Origin: Paenibacillus xylanexedens
GTDB lineage: Bacteria; Bacillota; Bacilli; Paenibacillales; Paenibacillaceae
Length of the DNA: 64,000 nt
Assembly (NCBI RefSeq): GCF_007680605.1
Contig: NZ_VEIO01000009.1
Coordinates: 124,001-188,000 of the forward strand
Reading direction: 5' to 3'
Shown piece by piece: positions 1-8,570 of this stretch (positions are counted from its first letter, which is position 1; each line of letters starts with the position of its first letter). The notes below the pieces were generated by a model. It had not been told where the DNA came from and searched no databases. It saw only the letters and a list, made by a program, of their open reading frames with translations. The translations under genes and the position numbers were made by a program.

Positions 1-169
1 CCTGGAATTCACTAGATTTGGTTACTGTTGTCTGCTGCATTGGCAAGTCTGCTGCTGCCACTGATTGCTCTGGCAGTACAGGAAACGCAGTCATGACTAA
101 GCTAATGATTAGCAACCACACCAGCATCCGCCAGCTTACCTTCCACCCTTGTCTTTGTACTTTCTTCAC
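1..169 (-). CDS. Secreted protein, N-terminal part only (cut by window edge)
   Basis: The minus strand opens with a GTG at 169-167, ten bases downstream of an AGAAGGG ribosome binding site (186-180). The 56 visible codons encode a typical Sec signal peptide: basic N-terminus (KKVQRQGWK), a hydrophobic core rich in V, L, I and M, and a probable signal peptidase site after SVAAA. The mature part begins DLPMQQTTVT and then runs off the window, so the function cannot be told. An ATG just upstream sits directly against the ribosome binding site and is a poorer start. The signal peptide is clear; the identity is unknown. Confidence 0.7.
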   Translation of the reverse strand, partial: MKKVQRQGWKVSWRMLVWLLIISLVMTAFPVLPEQSVAAADLPMQQTTVTKSSEFQ

Positions 170-620
170 TTTCATTCATCCCTTCTATGTATAGATCAGA
201 CTTTAAAAAAACTCTGAGGAATCCCTCTATCGCAAAATTACAGTACTCTACCGCTGTCTAACCGACCTCTGACCAAGCAGATCAACCTTCCTCTAGAATC
301 ACTGGAAACCGCAGGAACCTCAGGGAGTCCTTGCATATTGCGGAGTAAGTGCTTCAAGCAAGTCAGTACGGCTTCCACGAAGCTACTAACTCTATGGATT
401 GGAGTTGTTAAGCCACCTTTGTTCTCCATCGAATGGTGGCCCGACACTAGCGAATCATGTCGTTTTTCTTCCGTATTTTAGCATGCGGGATGGGACCTTT
501 GGTGGATTGTAAAGAAAACTTTAAGTTTGATCAGAATCAGCGATGTGTGGCGTATTGGGTTTATAGATCGTTGTAGCTTGGAGAATTTGCGGGTCAATGG
601 TTCGAATACTTCAGGCATCA

Positions 621-671
621 AAAAAAGTCGAGGAACTAAAAAATGAACACCTTAGTTTTGCTCGACTTTTT
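621..671. terminator. Long hairpin, possible terminator
   Basis: AAAAAGTCGAG at 622-632 pairs with CTCGACTTTTT at 661-671, and an inner stem AACTAA/TTAGTT lies within the loop. T-runs follow on both strands, so it could act in either direction. No gene end is adjacent, so its client is unclear. Confidence 0.45.
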
Positions 672-812
672 GATAAAATGATATAGTTCAAAATTTAATA
701 GATGGGATTAATCTCACGGGTAAGATCGATTAGTTTAATGGCAAATAAAAAAGGAGATCTGTATAGACCTCCCTAATACTATTTTACCACAAGGGTAGAA
801 ATACTATAAGAC

Positions 813-840
813 TTGTTTTCCCAATAAATTCCTATATGAT
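813..840 (+). promoter_or_regulatory. Possible sigma-A promoter for the serine hydrolase gene
   Basis: TTGTTT (813-818), a 16-base spacer, then TATGAT (835-840), about 37 bases before the preferred TTG start. The -10 is good and the -35 is weak. Confidence 0.35.
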
Positions 841-876
841 AAAAGATACAAATTGAGGAGCTTGGAGGATAAATCA

Positions 877-1857
877 TTGCGAACTCTCGAAAGCAAAATT
901 CATGATTTCTTTACATCTTTGGAAAAGGATGAAGAATACAGTGGTAGTGTGTTGATCTCTAAGGATGACAAAATTTGGTTTAATCGTGGATATAACTATG
1001 CCAATCGTGAGCACCAAGTAAAGAATACACCAGAGACCAAGTTCAGGATTGGGTCGATAACTAAGCAGTTCACGGCAATGGCTATCATGATGCTTCAAGA
1101 GCAAGGTGAATTAAACGTACTGGATAAGGTCTCAAAGTTCATACCCTCATATAAATACGGTGATCAGATTCAATTGCATCATTTATTAACACATTCATCT
1201 GGGATTCCCAATATCACACAACTTCCTAATATTAAAGAATTAATGAAGCAACCCACGACAACTCAGAAAACAGTTCATTTAATCACAGACTTGCACCCTG
1301 AGTTTGTTCCAAATACTACATTCCAATATAGTAATTCAGGTTATATTTTACTGGCGTACATTATAGAAAAGATGACAGGACTTACTTATGAACAATTTTT
1401 AAGTAATCACATCTTTTCTCCCCTGGGTATGAATAATTCTGGATGCGATAACCATGGAAAAGTTATACCTAACAGGGCGCAGGGCTATGAATACGATAAT
1501 GATATCGTTAATGCAGCGTATATTGATATGAGTTTTCCCATTGGTGGTGGAAATCTTTATTCTACAACGGAAGATCTATTCAAGTGGGACCGGTCATTGT
1601 ACACAGAGAGATTAGTCACAAGGGAAAGCCTCAACATAATATTCACTGCCCATGACTTTGGATACGGTTATGGTTGGTTTATAGATGAAGATGAGCATCG
1701 GAGAAGAGTCTATCATGGCGGCGGTATTGTTGGATTCAAAAATGAGATCGTCCGTTATGTCGATGACAGGATTACAATCATCATGCTGAACAATTTATCA
1801 ACGACCAATGTGGAACGGATTAGAATGGATCTAACCAAAATGATTTTCCAAGAATAG
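877..1857 (+). CDS. Beta-lactamase-related serine hydrolase (class C / PBP4*-like)
   Basis: A 326-residue protein of the class C beta-lactamase / D-alanyl-D-alanine carboxypeptidase superfamily. The SxxK nucleophile motif is SITK at about residues 60-63, the YxN motif is YSN at about 151-153, and a C-terminal HGGG replaces the KTG-type motif. Members cleave ester or amide bonds in peptides, cell-wall fragments or esters; the substrate here cannot be predicted. No signal peptide is visible, which suggests a cytoplasmic enzyme. I chose the TTG at 877 because GGAGG (864-868) lies eight bases before it; in-frame TTG codons at 853 and 862 are longer alternatives with worse spacing. It is followed by a hairpin terminator and is probably monocistronic. 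Confidence 0.85.
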   Translation: MRTLESKIHDFFTSLEKDEEYSGSVLISKDDKIWFNRGYNYANREHQVKNTPETKFRIGSITKQFTAMAIMMLQEQGELNVLDKVSKFIPSYKYGDQIQLHHLLTHSSGIPNITQLPNIKELMKQPTTTQKTVHLITDLHPEFVPNTTFQYSNSGYILLAYIIEKMTGLTYEQFLSNHIFSPLGMNNSGCDNHGKVIPNRAQGYEYDNDIVNAAYIDMSFPIGGGNLYSTTEDLFKWDRSLYTERLVTRESLNIIFTAHDFGYGYGWFIDEDEHRRRVYHGGGIVGFKNEIVRYVDDRITIIMLNNLSTTNVERIRMDLTKMIFQE

Positions 1858-1888
1858 ATGTAGCACGAGAATAGTCCCAACAAATAAA

Positions 1889-1909
1889 GAGGGGTTCAGC
1901 GCCCCTCTC
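1889..1909. terminator. Hairpin between convergent genes
   Basis: AGAGGGG and CCCCTCT form a seven-base-pair GC-rich stem with a short loop between the hydrolase gene (+) and the CPCC/HEAT gene (-). T-runs are modest. Confidence 0.5.
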
Positions 1910-1925
1910 TAGATTTCCAAGTTAC

Positions 1926-2627
1926 TTACCTGCAAAACATATTGATATCATCCAATGCGGAATCAGCATGCCCTCTAACCAATGAACTCTCATCTTCTAA
2001 TGCATCATGGATCAGTGGAAGAATCAACTTTTTATTCACTGCTCCATGTATTCTTGCGATATGGCCAAAACAAAGAATGGCTATTCCTCTTATATTTTCA
2101 TTTTTATGGCGAGTGTATGGCACCATCAGTTCTTGCACGAACTCTCCATCATCCGCATTTAATGCTAGAGATAACAAGCCATTTACGATTGTGTCAGGGT
2201 TATCGGAGTTGATCAGGTTTATAATCTCTTGATTCTTCTCTATGTTGTTGCTGTAACGTTCTACTCTTTCGTGAACAATATCATCCAGTTCCCTTTCGAA
2301 GGAGATGATTTCTTGCCATATTAGCTCGGCAGGTTCATGATTTGCAGTTCTAAGTTTCTCAAATGCATAAATTAATCTTTTCTTCGTTTGAACTTCTTTA
2401 TCCGTTTGTTTTAAAATGGTTTGTTTATCTCTATACATGATGTAGTGTTTTTTGAAGTTCCCACGAGCCTCCGCAAGTGAATAGTCTTGATTGGGTCCGC
2501 CCCAAACTTCATCTGCATGCGGATCATCTTGCCCATCGTCTTCCCAGTCACATAAACAACAAATCTCCCAACCTTGTCTTTCTCCCAGTGTGGGATAGCC
2601 GCAACAAGGACAATTAAATCTGTTCAC
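1926..2627 (-). CDS. CPCC cysteine-rich domain plus HEAT-repeat protein
   Basis: A 233-residue protein of two parts. Residues 1 to about 65 carry a cysteine-rich CPCC-type module: FNCPCCGYPTL, then WEICCLCDWEDDGQDDP and a WGGPN motif, consistent with the Cys_rich_CPCC family. After a charged helical linker, about residues 135-233 form HEAT-like repeats (NADDGEFVQELMVPYTRH, then GIAILCFGHIARIHG, then ALEDESSLVRGHADSALDDI). I chose the GTG at 2627 because AAGGAG lies seven bases upstream. A longer reading from 2717 has no ribosome binding site and adds low-quality sequence. CPCC proteins are often small orphan genes and some sit among immunity genes; function is unknown here. A perfect DnaA-type box (2650-2658) lies just upstream. 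Confidence 0.75.
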   Translation of the reverse strand: MNRFNCPCCGYPTLGERQGWEICCLCDWEDDGQDDPHADEVWGGPNQDYSLAEARGNFKKHYIMYRDKQTILKQTDKEVQTKKRLIYAFEKLRTANHEPAELIWQEIISFERELDDIVHERVERYSNNIEKNQEIINLINSDNPDTIVNGLLSLALNADDGEFVQELMVPYTRHKNENIRGIAILCFGHIARIHGAVNKKLILPLIHDALEDESSLVRGHADSALDDINMFCR

Positions 2628-2781
2628 ATTAGTACTCCTTTTCTCACAATTATCCACAATTACCCATATAAAATAGAACCCTTCCGTCATTTTGAAAGGG
2701 CTCTGTAACCGCGTCACATCTTGTTCAAAATTTTCTCGCCAATATCGCCACCTACTCTACATACACTATTCTAATAAAGCA

Positions 2782-3510
2782 CTATTTAATATGATCCTCA
2801 AAAGAAATCTGATATTCAGAATATTTTGAAGGATTGCTTTTTTCGAATATTTTTAGTGTAGCCGGTTCCCGGAAATCGATAGCATCTACGGAAAAAAAGA
2901 TCGTCTTCATATCTCCTTTCACCGTATTATCAATCTTATAAGATTCAATGACTGTTCCGTCCTGTATCAATTCGGTAGCTAGCATCCTAGCCGTTCCTCG
3001 CTGCACATAAGCAGTAAATGAAATAGAATTATAGTTGATAAATTTCCTAACTTCGTCAATAGATGCCGTCTTATCGTACAACATATATTGATTATATGAA
3101 TGTGATTCCACCAATCTGTACGGTGTGTTGATAAAAACATCCATATATTCAAACGTACTATCATCCTTGCCGGTTGATGATAATAGAGGTAATTTAAAAC
3201 TTTCACGAAACACCTCATCCGTTTCTTTTCCGTCATTGATCGCCTCAATGATTTTATCATCTGTTAAATAATAGATGTATTCGCTATCAGCTGATTCTGT
3301 TTCGAGTTTCTTGTCAACTGTTTCGTTTGCTGCATCTGATCCATATGTATTCTCTTCTTCTGTAACATGCTCACTTGCTGGTAATTCTAGTGAATCTGAG
3401 GTACTACTTGCACTTCCCTTTTCAACCAGATCATAGTTCGTTAATACATACAGCGAAACACTTACTCCTACAGTAACTAATAATAAAAAGTATATAATTT
3501 TAGCCTTCAT
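2782..3510 (-). CDS. Hypothetical exported or membrane-anchored protein
   Basis: A 242-residue protein with an N-terminal hydrophobic segment (KIIYFLLLVTVGVSVSLYVL) that acts as a signal anchor or signal peptide. It is followed by an acidic, Ser/Thr-rich linker (about residues 35-75) and a folded C-terminal domain of about 150 residues. No lipobox cysteine is seen. A ribosome binding site (AAGGGTGG) stands ten bases before the ATG. I do not recognise a family. It is the gene upstream of the CPCC/HEAT gene on the same strand, with 154 bases between them, so joint transcription is possible but not shown. Confidence 0.7.
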   Translation of the reverse strand: MKAKIIYFLLLVTVGVSVSLYVLTNYDLVEKGSASSTSDSLELPASEHVTEEENTYGSDAANETVDKKLETESADSEYIYYLTDDKIIEAINDGKETDEVFRESFKLPLLSSTGKDDSTFEYMDVFINTPYRLVESHSYNQYMLYDKTASIDEVRKFINYNSISFTAYVQRGTARMLATELIQDGTVIESYKIDNTVKGDMKTIFFSVDAIDFREPATLKIFEKSNPSKYSEYQISFEDHIK

Positions 3511-3734
3511 TGAATGTGCGCCACCCTTTAGTTTAGCTTATCGTCAAAATGTACAACGCAATTACCATACCATATTCTTTTTTTTGCAACAGTCGGAACG
3601 AAATGGTGAATTCCGACTCTCTATATAGCTTCCCTCCTTCAACAAATTGAATTTAAGTATATACTACCATCATCGACCAAAAACTTGTAATTATATTATC
3701 GTATTATGTCAAAAAGTAGCGTATTCCCCCTTGC

Positions 3735-4313
3735 TCAGATTTTGCCCCGCGGATTGACCGATCCAAACATGTAATATGGCGTTATCCCCTTTGTAAATAG
3801 GCTGTCAATCAGTCCGACCAATTCTTCTGACGATAGATCTTTGTCGCTTCGTATCCAAAGGCGAAACATAGATATTAATGTGGATATGTAAAACTCAATG
3901 ATATATGGTGCCAAAGCATCATTGGATGGCAAATCCACAATCAACCGTTCAAAGGGAATTTCTCTTTTTAGCCGTTCCACAAAATGAACAGAGCCATAGT
4001 CGCCCAAGAGGGCTTTCAGAATTGCAATGTCCTCTGCATTTTCCAAACACTGAAGTGCATCTTGGAAAGTATGTGTGGAAAACTCTCTGCCTGCCATTTC
4101 TTCGTTAATCGAATTCAAAATGCGTTCTTCAACACAGTCCAACAAATCGTAGATATCTGTAAAGTACTGATAAAATGTACTGCGGTTATATCCTGATTGC
4201 TTAGCGATCTCTTGAATGGAGATTTTTTCGATTGGTTTCCGGCTATATAAATCGCAGAATACATTTATGAATGTCTGCCTTGTTTTGTCCGTAATTTCAG
4301 GTTGCTTATGCAT
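3735..4313 (-). CDS. TetR/AcrR-family transcriptional regulator
   Basis: A 192-residue regulator. Residues about 6-55 form the TetR DNA-binding domain: an opening helix with RQTFINVFCDLY, then ISIQEIAKQSGYNRSTFYQY, a typical helix-turn-helix, followed by FTDIYDLLDCVEE. The rest is an all-helical ligand or dimerisation domain of the kind seen in small Firmicute TetR proteins. The ATG at 4313 is preferred because GGAGG precedes it; the earlier in-frame ATG at 4346 lacks such a site. It is divergent from the PanE-like reductase gene, and a small palindrome in the shared intergenic region is the likely operator, so it probably represses that gene and itself. Confidence 0.9.
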   Translation of the reverse strand: MHKQPEITDKTRQTFINVFCDLYSRKPIEKISIQEIAKQSGYNRSTFYQYFTDIYDLLDCVEERILNSINEEMAGREFSTHTFQDALQCLENAEDIAILKALLGDYGSVHFVERLKREIPFERLIVDLPSNDALAPYIIEFYISTLISMFRLWIRSDKDLSSEELVGLIDSLFTKGITPYYMFGSVNPRGKI

Positions 4314-4379
4314 GATTTCCCTCCACTTTCTGTTCAATCTGTTCAACCCATCATACGACAGTTTTTAAGAATCTGATGG

Positions 4380-4428
4380 TTGATGACCCTATAATGAATC
4401 CATACAATAACATTATACAACACGTTGT
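4380..4428 (+). promoter_or_regulatory. Promoter and candidate TetR operator for the reductase gene
   Basis: TTGATG (4380-4385), a 17-base spacer, TACAAT (4403-4408). Just downstream lies the inverted repeat ACAAC-AC-GTTGT (4417-4428), well placed for a repressor to block transcription start. The link to the neighbouring TetR protein is inference. Confidence 0.5.
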
Positions 4429-4470
4429 TGGATCATTAACAAGGACGAAAATACATGTTTAGGAGGTAAT

Positions 4471-5412
4471 ATGAGAATTTTATTTTTCGGTAGAGGTGTC
4501 ATCTCGACCCAATATGCTTGGGCTTTGGAAAAGGCAGGGCATACCGTTGAGTTCTATGTTAGAAAAGGGAGAAAAGCAACCTTCGGAAGCCATTTAGAGC
4601 TTGAAATGTGGGACGCAAGAAAAGGGAAACAGCTCATAAAGGAAAGCTGGGACGTCCAACTTCATGAGGAGATACGTCCCAATTATGATCTCATTATTGT
4701 AAGTGTCCACACGGAACATCTTCCAGAGGTAACACAATTTCTTTCGACTGTTGCTGGAACCACCCCTGTCCTCATATTCAATAACATTTGGCAAGATTTA
4801 AAATCAGCAATCTCACCCTTGTCTATCAACAATGTTGTCTTTGGCTTCCCGGGAGCAGGAGGCGGCATCACGGACAATACACTTAGAGGCGGCTTTTTTA
4901 AAATGATATTTCTTGAAAAACCACGGGAAGGCACGGAACAAATAAACAACAAGGTCAAGGAACTATTTGAAAGTGCCCATTTTAAAATTAGTTGGATCAA
5001 GGATATGCAATACTGGCTATGGAATCACTTTGCCATGAATGCGGCGATGGAATCTGAAGTGTTGAGACGAGGAAGCTTCCCGGCACTCTTGAATCATCGT
5101 GACTCATTCGCCAATGTTGGGAAGAATATGAGGGAAATTGCACCTGTACTTAAAGCAAGAGGTGCAAAAATTGATATGATTTCTCTACTGCTGACTAAAA
5201 TTCCACCGCCACTTCTCAGTATGCTTTTTAACAAGGTTATTTTTGCAAAGGGCAGCCTAGCACGACTTTCCATTGAATACAACAATACCAAAGCAGGTTT
5301 TTCAGTAATTGAAGTTGTGAAAGAAGCCACAAAGTTAGGGATATCTTTACCCCGTCTTACCGCAACTCTTGAAAAGAATGCACGACACAACGTTATTGAG
5401 AAATTTTCGTAA
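4471..5412 (+). CDS. Ketopantoate reductase (ApbA/PanE)-family oxidoreductase
   Basis: A 313-residue NADP-dependent reductase-like protein. The N-terminus MRILFFGRGVISTQYAWAL is a Rossmann nucleotide-binding loop in which the usual GxGxxG is changed to GRGVIS. The segment LIIVSVHTEHLPE matches the family's strand after the cofactor domain, and GFPGAGGG is the region ahead of the C-terminal helical domain. The C-terminal domain includes WNHFAMNAAMESEVLR, where a family lysine or asparagine normally helps catalysis. It starts with ATG behind AGGAGG and ends in a strong terminator. Control by the divergent TetR protein and isolation from pantothenate genes suggest a role other than pantothenate synthesis, perhaps stress or xenobiotic response. 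Confidence 0.8.
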   Translation: MRILFFGRGVISTQYAWALEKAGHTVEFYVRKGRKATFGSHLELEMWDARKGKQLIKESWDVQLHEEIRPNYDLIIVSVHTEHLPEVTQFLSTVAGTTPVLIFNNIWQDLKSAISPLSINNVVFGFPGAGGGITDNTLRGGFFKMIFLEKPREGTEQINNKVKELFESAHFKISWIKDMQYWLWNHFAMNAAMESEVLRRGSFPALLNHRDSFANVGKNMREIAPVLKARGAKIDMISLLLTKIPPPLLSMLFNKVIFAKGSLARLSIEYNNTKAGFSVIEVVKEATKLGISLPRLTATLEKNARHNVIEKFS

Positions 5413-5413
5413 A

Positions 5414-5456
5414 AAACAATAGCCCGAACCTTTAGAAGCTTCGGGCTAAGTTGTTA
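5414..5456 (+). terminator. Rho-independent terminator after the reductase gene
   Basis: AGCCCGAA (5421-5428) pairs with TTCGGGCT (5440-5447), extended by AACAA/TTGTT outside. It lies directly behind the stop codon. Confidence 0.8.
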
Positions 5457-5485
5457 TTTAAACAGATACATGCGGCCCTAAGGCA

Positions 5486-5620
5486 TTAGACCCTGACCGA
5501 CATCGCCACCGACTCCATATGACTCGTGTTGATGCAGACATCGGAAGCGGCTTCTCTGTTCATGGCGGTTTTTATACGATGAAAAGACACATGCACAGTA
5601 TGCCTGTTGATGCGGCTCAT
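5486..5620 (-). pseudogene. Relic resembling the 3' end of rlmCD
   Basis: A 44-codon open frame ends in SHMESVAMSVRV. This mirrors the C-terminus of the complete rRNA methyltransferase at 21942-23567 (HVESVAMLVRIKE). At the DNA level 5496-5521 and 21958-21983 agree at 24 of 26 positions. A second piece, 5588-5602, matches the next part of the rlmCD tail (about 21979-21993, 14 of 15), but a 60-odd base segment separates the two here. No methyltransferase body is present. It could be an attachment-site duplicate of a mobile island or the remains of a second RlmCD-like gene; see findings. Confidence 0.4.
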
Positions 5621-5631
5621 TTCTAGCCATC

Positions 5632-6678
5632 TTAGACGTGACTCGACCTGAAAGACTTTAACATCAAAAATAATTGATTATGAAAATGTACTTCATTCGT
5701 ATATATTTTTGTAAATAAACCAACGCACTTGTCTATGATTTCCCCAGTGAACTTTTGGGACATGATGGCTTTATTCGAATAGATCCTTACGGTCTTCCAG
5801 TCATGAATAATTTGGTCCAATAACGGGTCAAGCGTATGTTTTGCATGGATGTGGTCAATGTCGTACTCATAGAGCGTATTTAACCTGTATTTCTCAGAAC
5901 ATTTTCTATAAATCGTGCTGCTCAATGTTTCTATAATCGTTTCATTTTGTATAATGAGCTCGTAGTTTTCTGCGAGCAACAGTATATTATTCAAACTTTC
6001 CGTTATTTCATTTTGATACCTGCACATATTTTCTACGAATGTATGGATGGTTGTGTGTGCTGACTTATTATTGTTCAAGATCTCATGATTACCGGGGGGC
6101 ACTAGCGCATATTCCCAAAAGTAGTCTGGCATCTTTACGTGTTCCGAAGTCATGCATGACGATTTAAATTCTGAAAATGGCAGAGAATATTGTCTGTATT
6201 CTTTAATATCATCAACCGTATATATTTCCTCGTTCGTAACATTGAAGCCATAGACAAAAACAGGATGCAGTCCATGTTTATTGTTATAGTAAAAGTCTCT
6301 CCCGCGTTGATAAAATAAATCAATAAATATGGAAATCGGATGACCACTAGAAATAGAGTTTATGATCTCATCTTGTAACGTATCTAGTGCAGGAGATTTT
6401 TTACGAATAGAGATCCCCATTTCCTCAAGGATCTGATCTCCCTCCTCAAGATCCAACACCTCTAACTTGAAATATCCTCTTGTTTGTATTTTTTGTTTAT
6501 CAAATCTATAAATAGTAATAACATTATTCAAAATCGGCAACTCATCTTTTTTAAAGTATCTGGCAAGTGTCAATAACAAATTGTAGCCGCAATTAAAATA
6601 AGGAAAATTATGATGTGGAAACATTTTTGTCATGCCGTCGAAGGGCTGAAAGGTGTCCAGGGAAATCATTTCTTCCAT
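5632..6678 (-). CDS. BtrH-like putative acyl-ACP acyltransferase (first copy)
   Basis: A 348-residue protein that fits the BtrH N-terminal (peptidase C39-like) family. A candidate nucleophile Cys30 lies in FPYFNCGYNLLL, an Asp sits in ISIFIDLFYQR (D120), a candidate His138 in HGLHPVFVYGFN, and Asp156/157 in IYTVDDI. In butirosin biosynthesis BtrH moves the ACP-bound side chain to the aminoglycoside; related proteins occur in other peptide clusters. The C-terminal half is helical and divergent. AGGAG stands nine bases before the ATG. It is the last gene of an eleven-gene leftward run and is visibly more AT-rich than its upstream neighbours. The family call rests on motif pattern only; the exact reaction is inference. 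Confidence 0.6.
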   Translation of the reverse strand: MEEMISLDTFQPFDGMTKMFPHHNFPYFNCGYNLLLTLARYFKKDELPILNNVITIYRFDKQKIQTRGYFKLEVLDLEEGDQILEEMGISIRKKSPALDTLQDEIINSISSGHPISIFIDLFYQRGRDFYYNNKHGLHPVFVYGFNVTNEEIYTVDDIKEYRQYSLPFSEFKSSCMTSEHVKMPDYFWEYALVPPGNHEILNNNKSAHTTIHTFVENMCRYQNEITESLNNILLLAENYELIIQNETIIETLSSTIYRKCSEKYRLNTLYEYDIDHIHAKHTLDPLLDQIIHDWKTVRIYSNKAIMSQKFTGEIIDKCVGLFTKIYTNEVHFHNQLFLMLKSFRSSHV

Positions 6679-6724
6679 ACCATATTTCTCCTAACCTAAA
6701 ATTATTGTTGATATGACGGCTAAA

Positions 6725-7678
6725 TTACCTCTTAACAAGGTTCATCATACGGTATTGCCGCGTTCCAGCCTTCATCTCTTCATATTTCTTCGAACCGGGC
6801 AATGCGATGAAATCATGAATATCTCCAATATTCGTGCTCGCTTTGCCGTTGCTCGCAATCCCTTGTGTGCCAGTACGCTGCTTCGCACTCTCATCACATG
6901 ATAGAAGAACATTCGAAGTCACATCCTGATTACGGATTACAGACAGGCCTGCTTCCTCTAATAGTCTGACGTTCTGCGCTACCTGCTCTCCCAGCATCAA
7001 CTCCGTATACAGAAATACGCCGCCAACTCTCATGATCCGGTACACCTCTTCATAGAATCGTGATCGGTTCGGATAGGCATGTGCGGATTCTATATTTAAC
7101 ACTACATCGAAGCTCTCGTCCGCAAACGGTATATTCTCCGCATCGCCGACGAGATACAACGATTCATCCTTTTGGGTTTTGGCATTGCAATAGGCAATAT
7201 TCGCCGGACAGATATCCAGACCGACAATAGACAGCGGCTTGAAATATTTAGACAGAGCTGCTATGCTCCCTCCCCTGCCGCATCCGATGTCGATCACCTC
7301 CCGCTCCCGAAGCTCCGTCCTGCCCACTGTCTCAAGCAGTAGCTTGACTGAGTTTCTATTCCATGCATCGCCCGGCTCGATCACCGCATGTTGCTCACTC
7401 CCGTACGGGACGTAACCATAGTTTAAAAAGGTAGCGAATCGGCCTATACCGGACAACGCAAGGGAGTGCGAAATCTCGCTATAATCCCGAATTTCAGCCT
7501 CTTTCCGGTTCCATTCGGAAGGGTGGGTAACCTGCTCACGCTGGTCGAGCATCGATACATAACGATCATCGATCGTATATACCGCATCGCAGTTGCAGCA
7601 TTGCAACATCGCCTCCGACTGGACCAGCACACCCTTGCAGCTGGAGCATACCAACTTTGCATACAGATGCTGTATCAT
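6725..7678 (-). CDS. Class I SAM-dependent methyltransferase with N-terminal zinc-ribbon-like segment
   Basis: A 317-residue protein. The N-terminus has CSSCKG and CCNC pairs (about C11, C14 and C27-C30), a Trm112-like zinc ribbon often fused to small-molecule methyltransferases. Motif I is VIDIGCGRGGS, followed by an acidic end of strand 2 (IVGLDICP) and a motif III region, FDVVLNIESAHAYPNRSRF, typical of Methyltransf_11/25. I chose the ATG at 7678 because AGGGTGA lies just upstream; an open frame extending to 7867 overlaps the previous gene and reads poorly. It follows the FkbM-type methyltransferase gene by five bases. It probably methylates an O, N or C atom of the cluster product. Confidence 0.85.
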   Translation of the reverse strand: MIQHLYAKLVCSSCKGVLVQSEAMLQCCNCDAVYTIDDRYVSMLDQREQVTHPSEWNRKEAEIRDYSEISHSLALSGIGRFATFLNYGYVPYGSEQHAVIEPGDAWNRNSVKLLLETVGRTELREREVIDIGCGRGGSIAALSKYFKPLSIVGLDICPANIAYCNAKTQKDESLYLVGDAENIPFADESFDVVLNIESAHAYPNRSRFYEEVYRIMRVGGVFLYTELMLGEQVAQNVRLLEEAGLSVIRNQDVTSNVLLSCDESAKQRTGTQGIASNGKASTNIGDIHDFIALPGSKKYEEMKAGTRQYRMMNLVKR

Positions 7679-7683
7679 AACGA

Positions 7684-8532
7684 TCACCCTGCCGATATAT
7701 ACATTTGATTCATCGCGTACACATTGAAGTAATTGGGGATATTCAAGTCTTCGTAGTAATCGATCACGACATTGAAGCCGTTGGTTCGGAAGATGTTCTC
7801 GAGCCTGCTGATCTGTTCTCCGTCCAGTCCGTGTACCTCCATTACAATTTGCCTGATTTTGCCCCAATCCTCCGGCTCTATGCCTTCCAGGACCTCAAAT
7901 TCACTTTTTTCCACGTCGATTTTGAGCAGATCAATGGGGTTCATATCGTAATAACGGATCATTTCAGAGATCGTAGTTAACTTACATCGATGGATTTGTT
8001 CATTCAGAAACTTCGGCGACATCATTTGATCCACAAACCGGTTTAGCATGCGCGGGTCGTCGAAATGATCCCGGTAATGGTTGATTAACCCGTATCGGAG
8101 ATCCTGATCGTGGTTCTCCCGGTATCTGATCTGGACAGAATCCGTGGACATCGTAGGAAAAAAGGCAAACTCCGCTTCCTTGATCTCATTGGAAAGCCCG
8201 ACGTTAACCGTTGTTACGCGAGGCAACAAGCTCGTGTTCATCTCCAAGAGTTCAAACGTCGGAGGCAGTGGCTCAAAGGCATATACCTTGCAGTTGCTCT
8301 TGCTGCTGACATACAGGGTGAACATGCCTATATTAGCCCCGACGTCCATGACCGTGCCATGTTCCGGGAGCGTAATCCCGTGCTTGAAATACATCTCCTT
8401 CTGGAAAATCTCGTTGTAGAGGAACTCGGTCTCGCCTTCGTTGTTTTGATAGATTTCGATTCCGTTGTGTAGCCGCTTTTTGGCAGTAGCCTCTGTCTGC
8501 GGCGAAAAGCTCTTGTGCTCCATCCTGCTCAT
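7684..8532 (-). CDS. FkbM-family methyltransferase
   Basis: A 282-residue SAM-dependent enzyme. Motif I is VMDVGANIGMFTLYV, with AFEPLP at the end of strand 2 and LLKIDVEKSEFEVLEGI, the signature segment of the FkbM family. FkbM enzymes O-methylate sugars and polyketide or peptide products. The final residues MVI/DYYEDLN are common C-terminal features of this group. ATG at 8532 follows AGGGTGA with short spacing; 8523 and 8553 are alternatives. It sits inside the same operon as the transporter and radical SAM genes, which points to product tailoring, possibly on a sugar added by the nearby glycosyltransferase-like protein. Confidence 0.85.
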   Translation of the reverse strand: MSRMEHKSFSPQTEATAKKRLHNGIEIYQNNEGETEFLYNEIFQKEMYFKHGITLPEHGTVMDVGANIGMFTLYVSSKSNCKVYAFEPLPPTFELLEMNTSLLPRVTTVNVGLSNEIKEAEFAFFPTMSTDSVQIRYRENHDQDLRYGLINHYRDHFDDPRMLNRFVDQMMSPKFLNEQIHRCKLTTISEMIRYYDMNPIDLLKIDVEKSEFEVLEGIEPEDWGKIRQIVMEVHGLDGEQISRLENIFRTNGFNVVIDYYEDLNIPNYFNVYAMNQMYISAG

Positions 8533-8570
8533 CCACTTCACCCTCTCAACCATTTGTTATTGGCATTTCT

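Larger units (their letters stand above)
170..876. other. Intergenic stretch without a recognisable gene
   Basis: No convincing gene was found in these roughly 700 bases. A minus-strand open frame of 69 codons at 238-447 has no recognisable family. The stretch holds a terminator-like hairpin (about 621-671) and a possible promoter for the hydrolase gene to the right. It could carry a decayed element, but nothing identifiable remains. Confidence 0.5.

Noticed and set aside
238..447. A 69-codon frame in the left intergenic region
   Set aside because: No ribosome binding site of note, no recognisable domain, and composition unlike neighbours.
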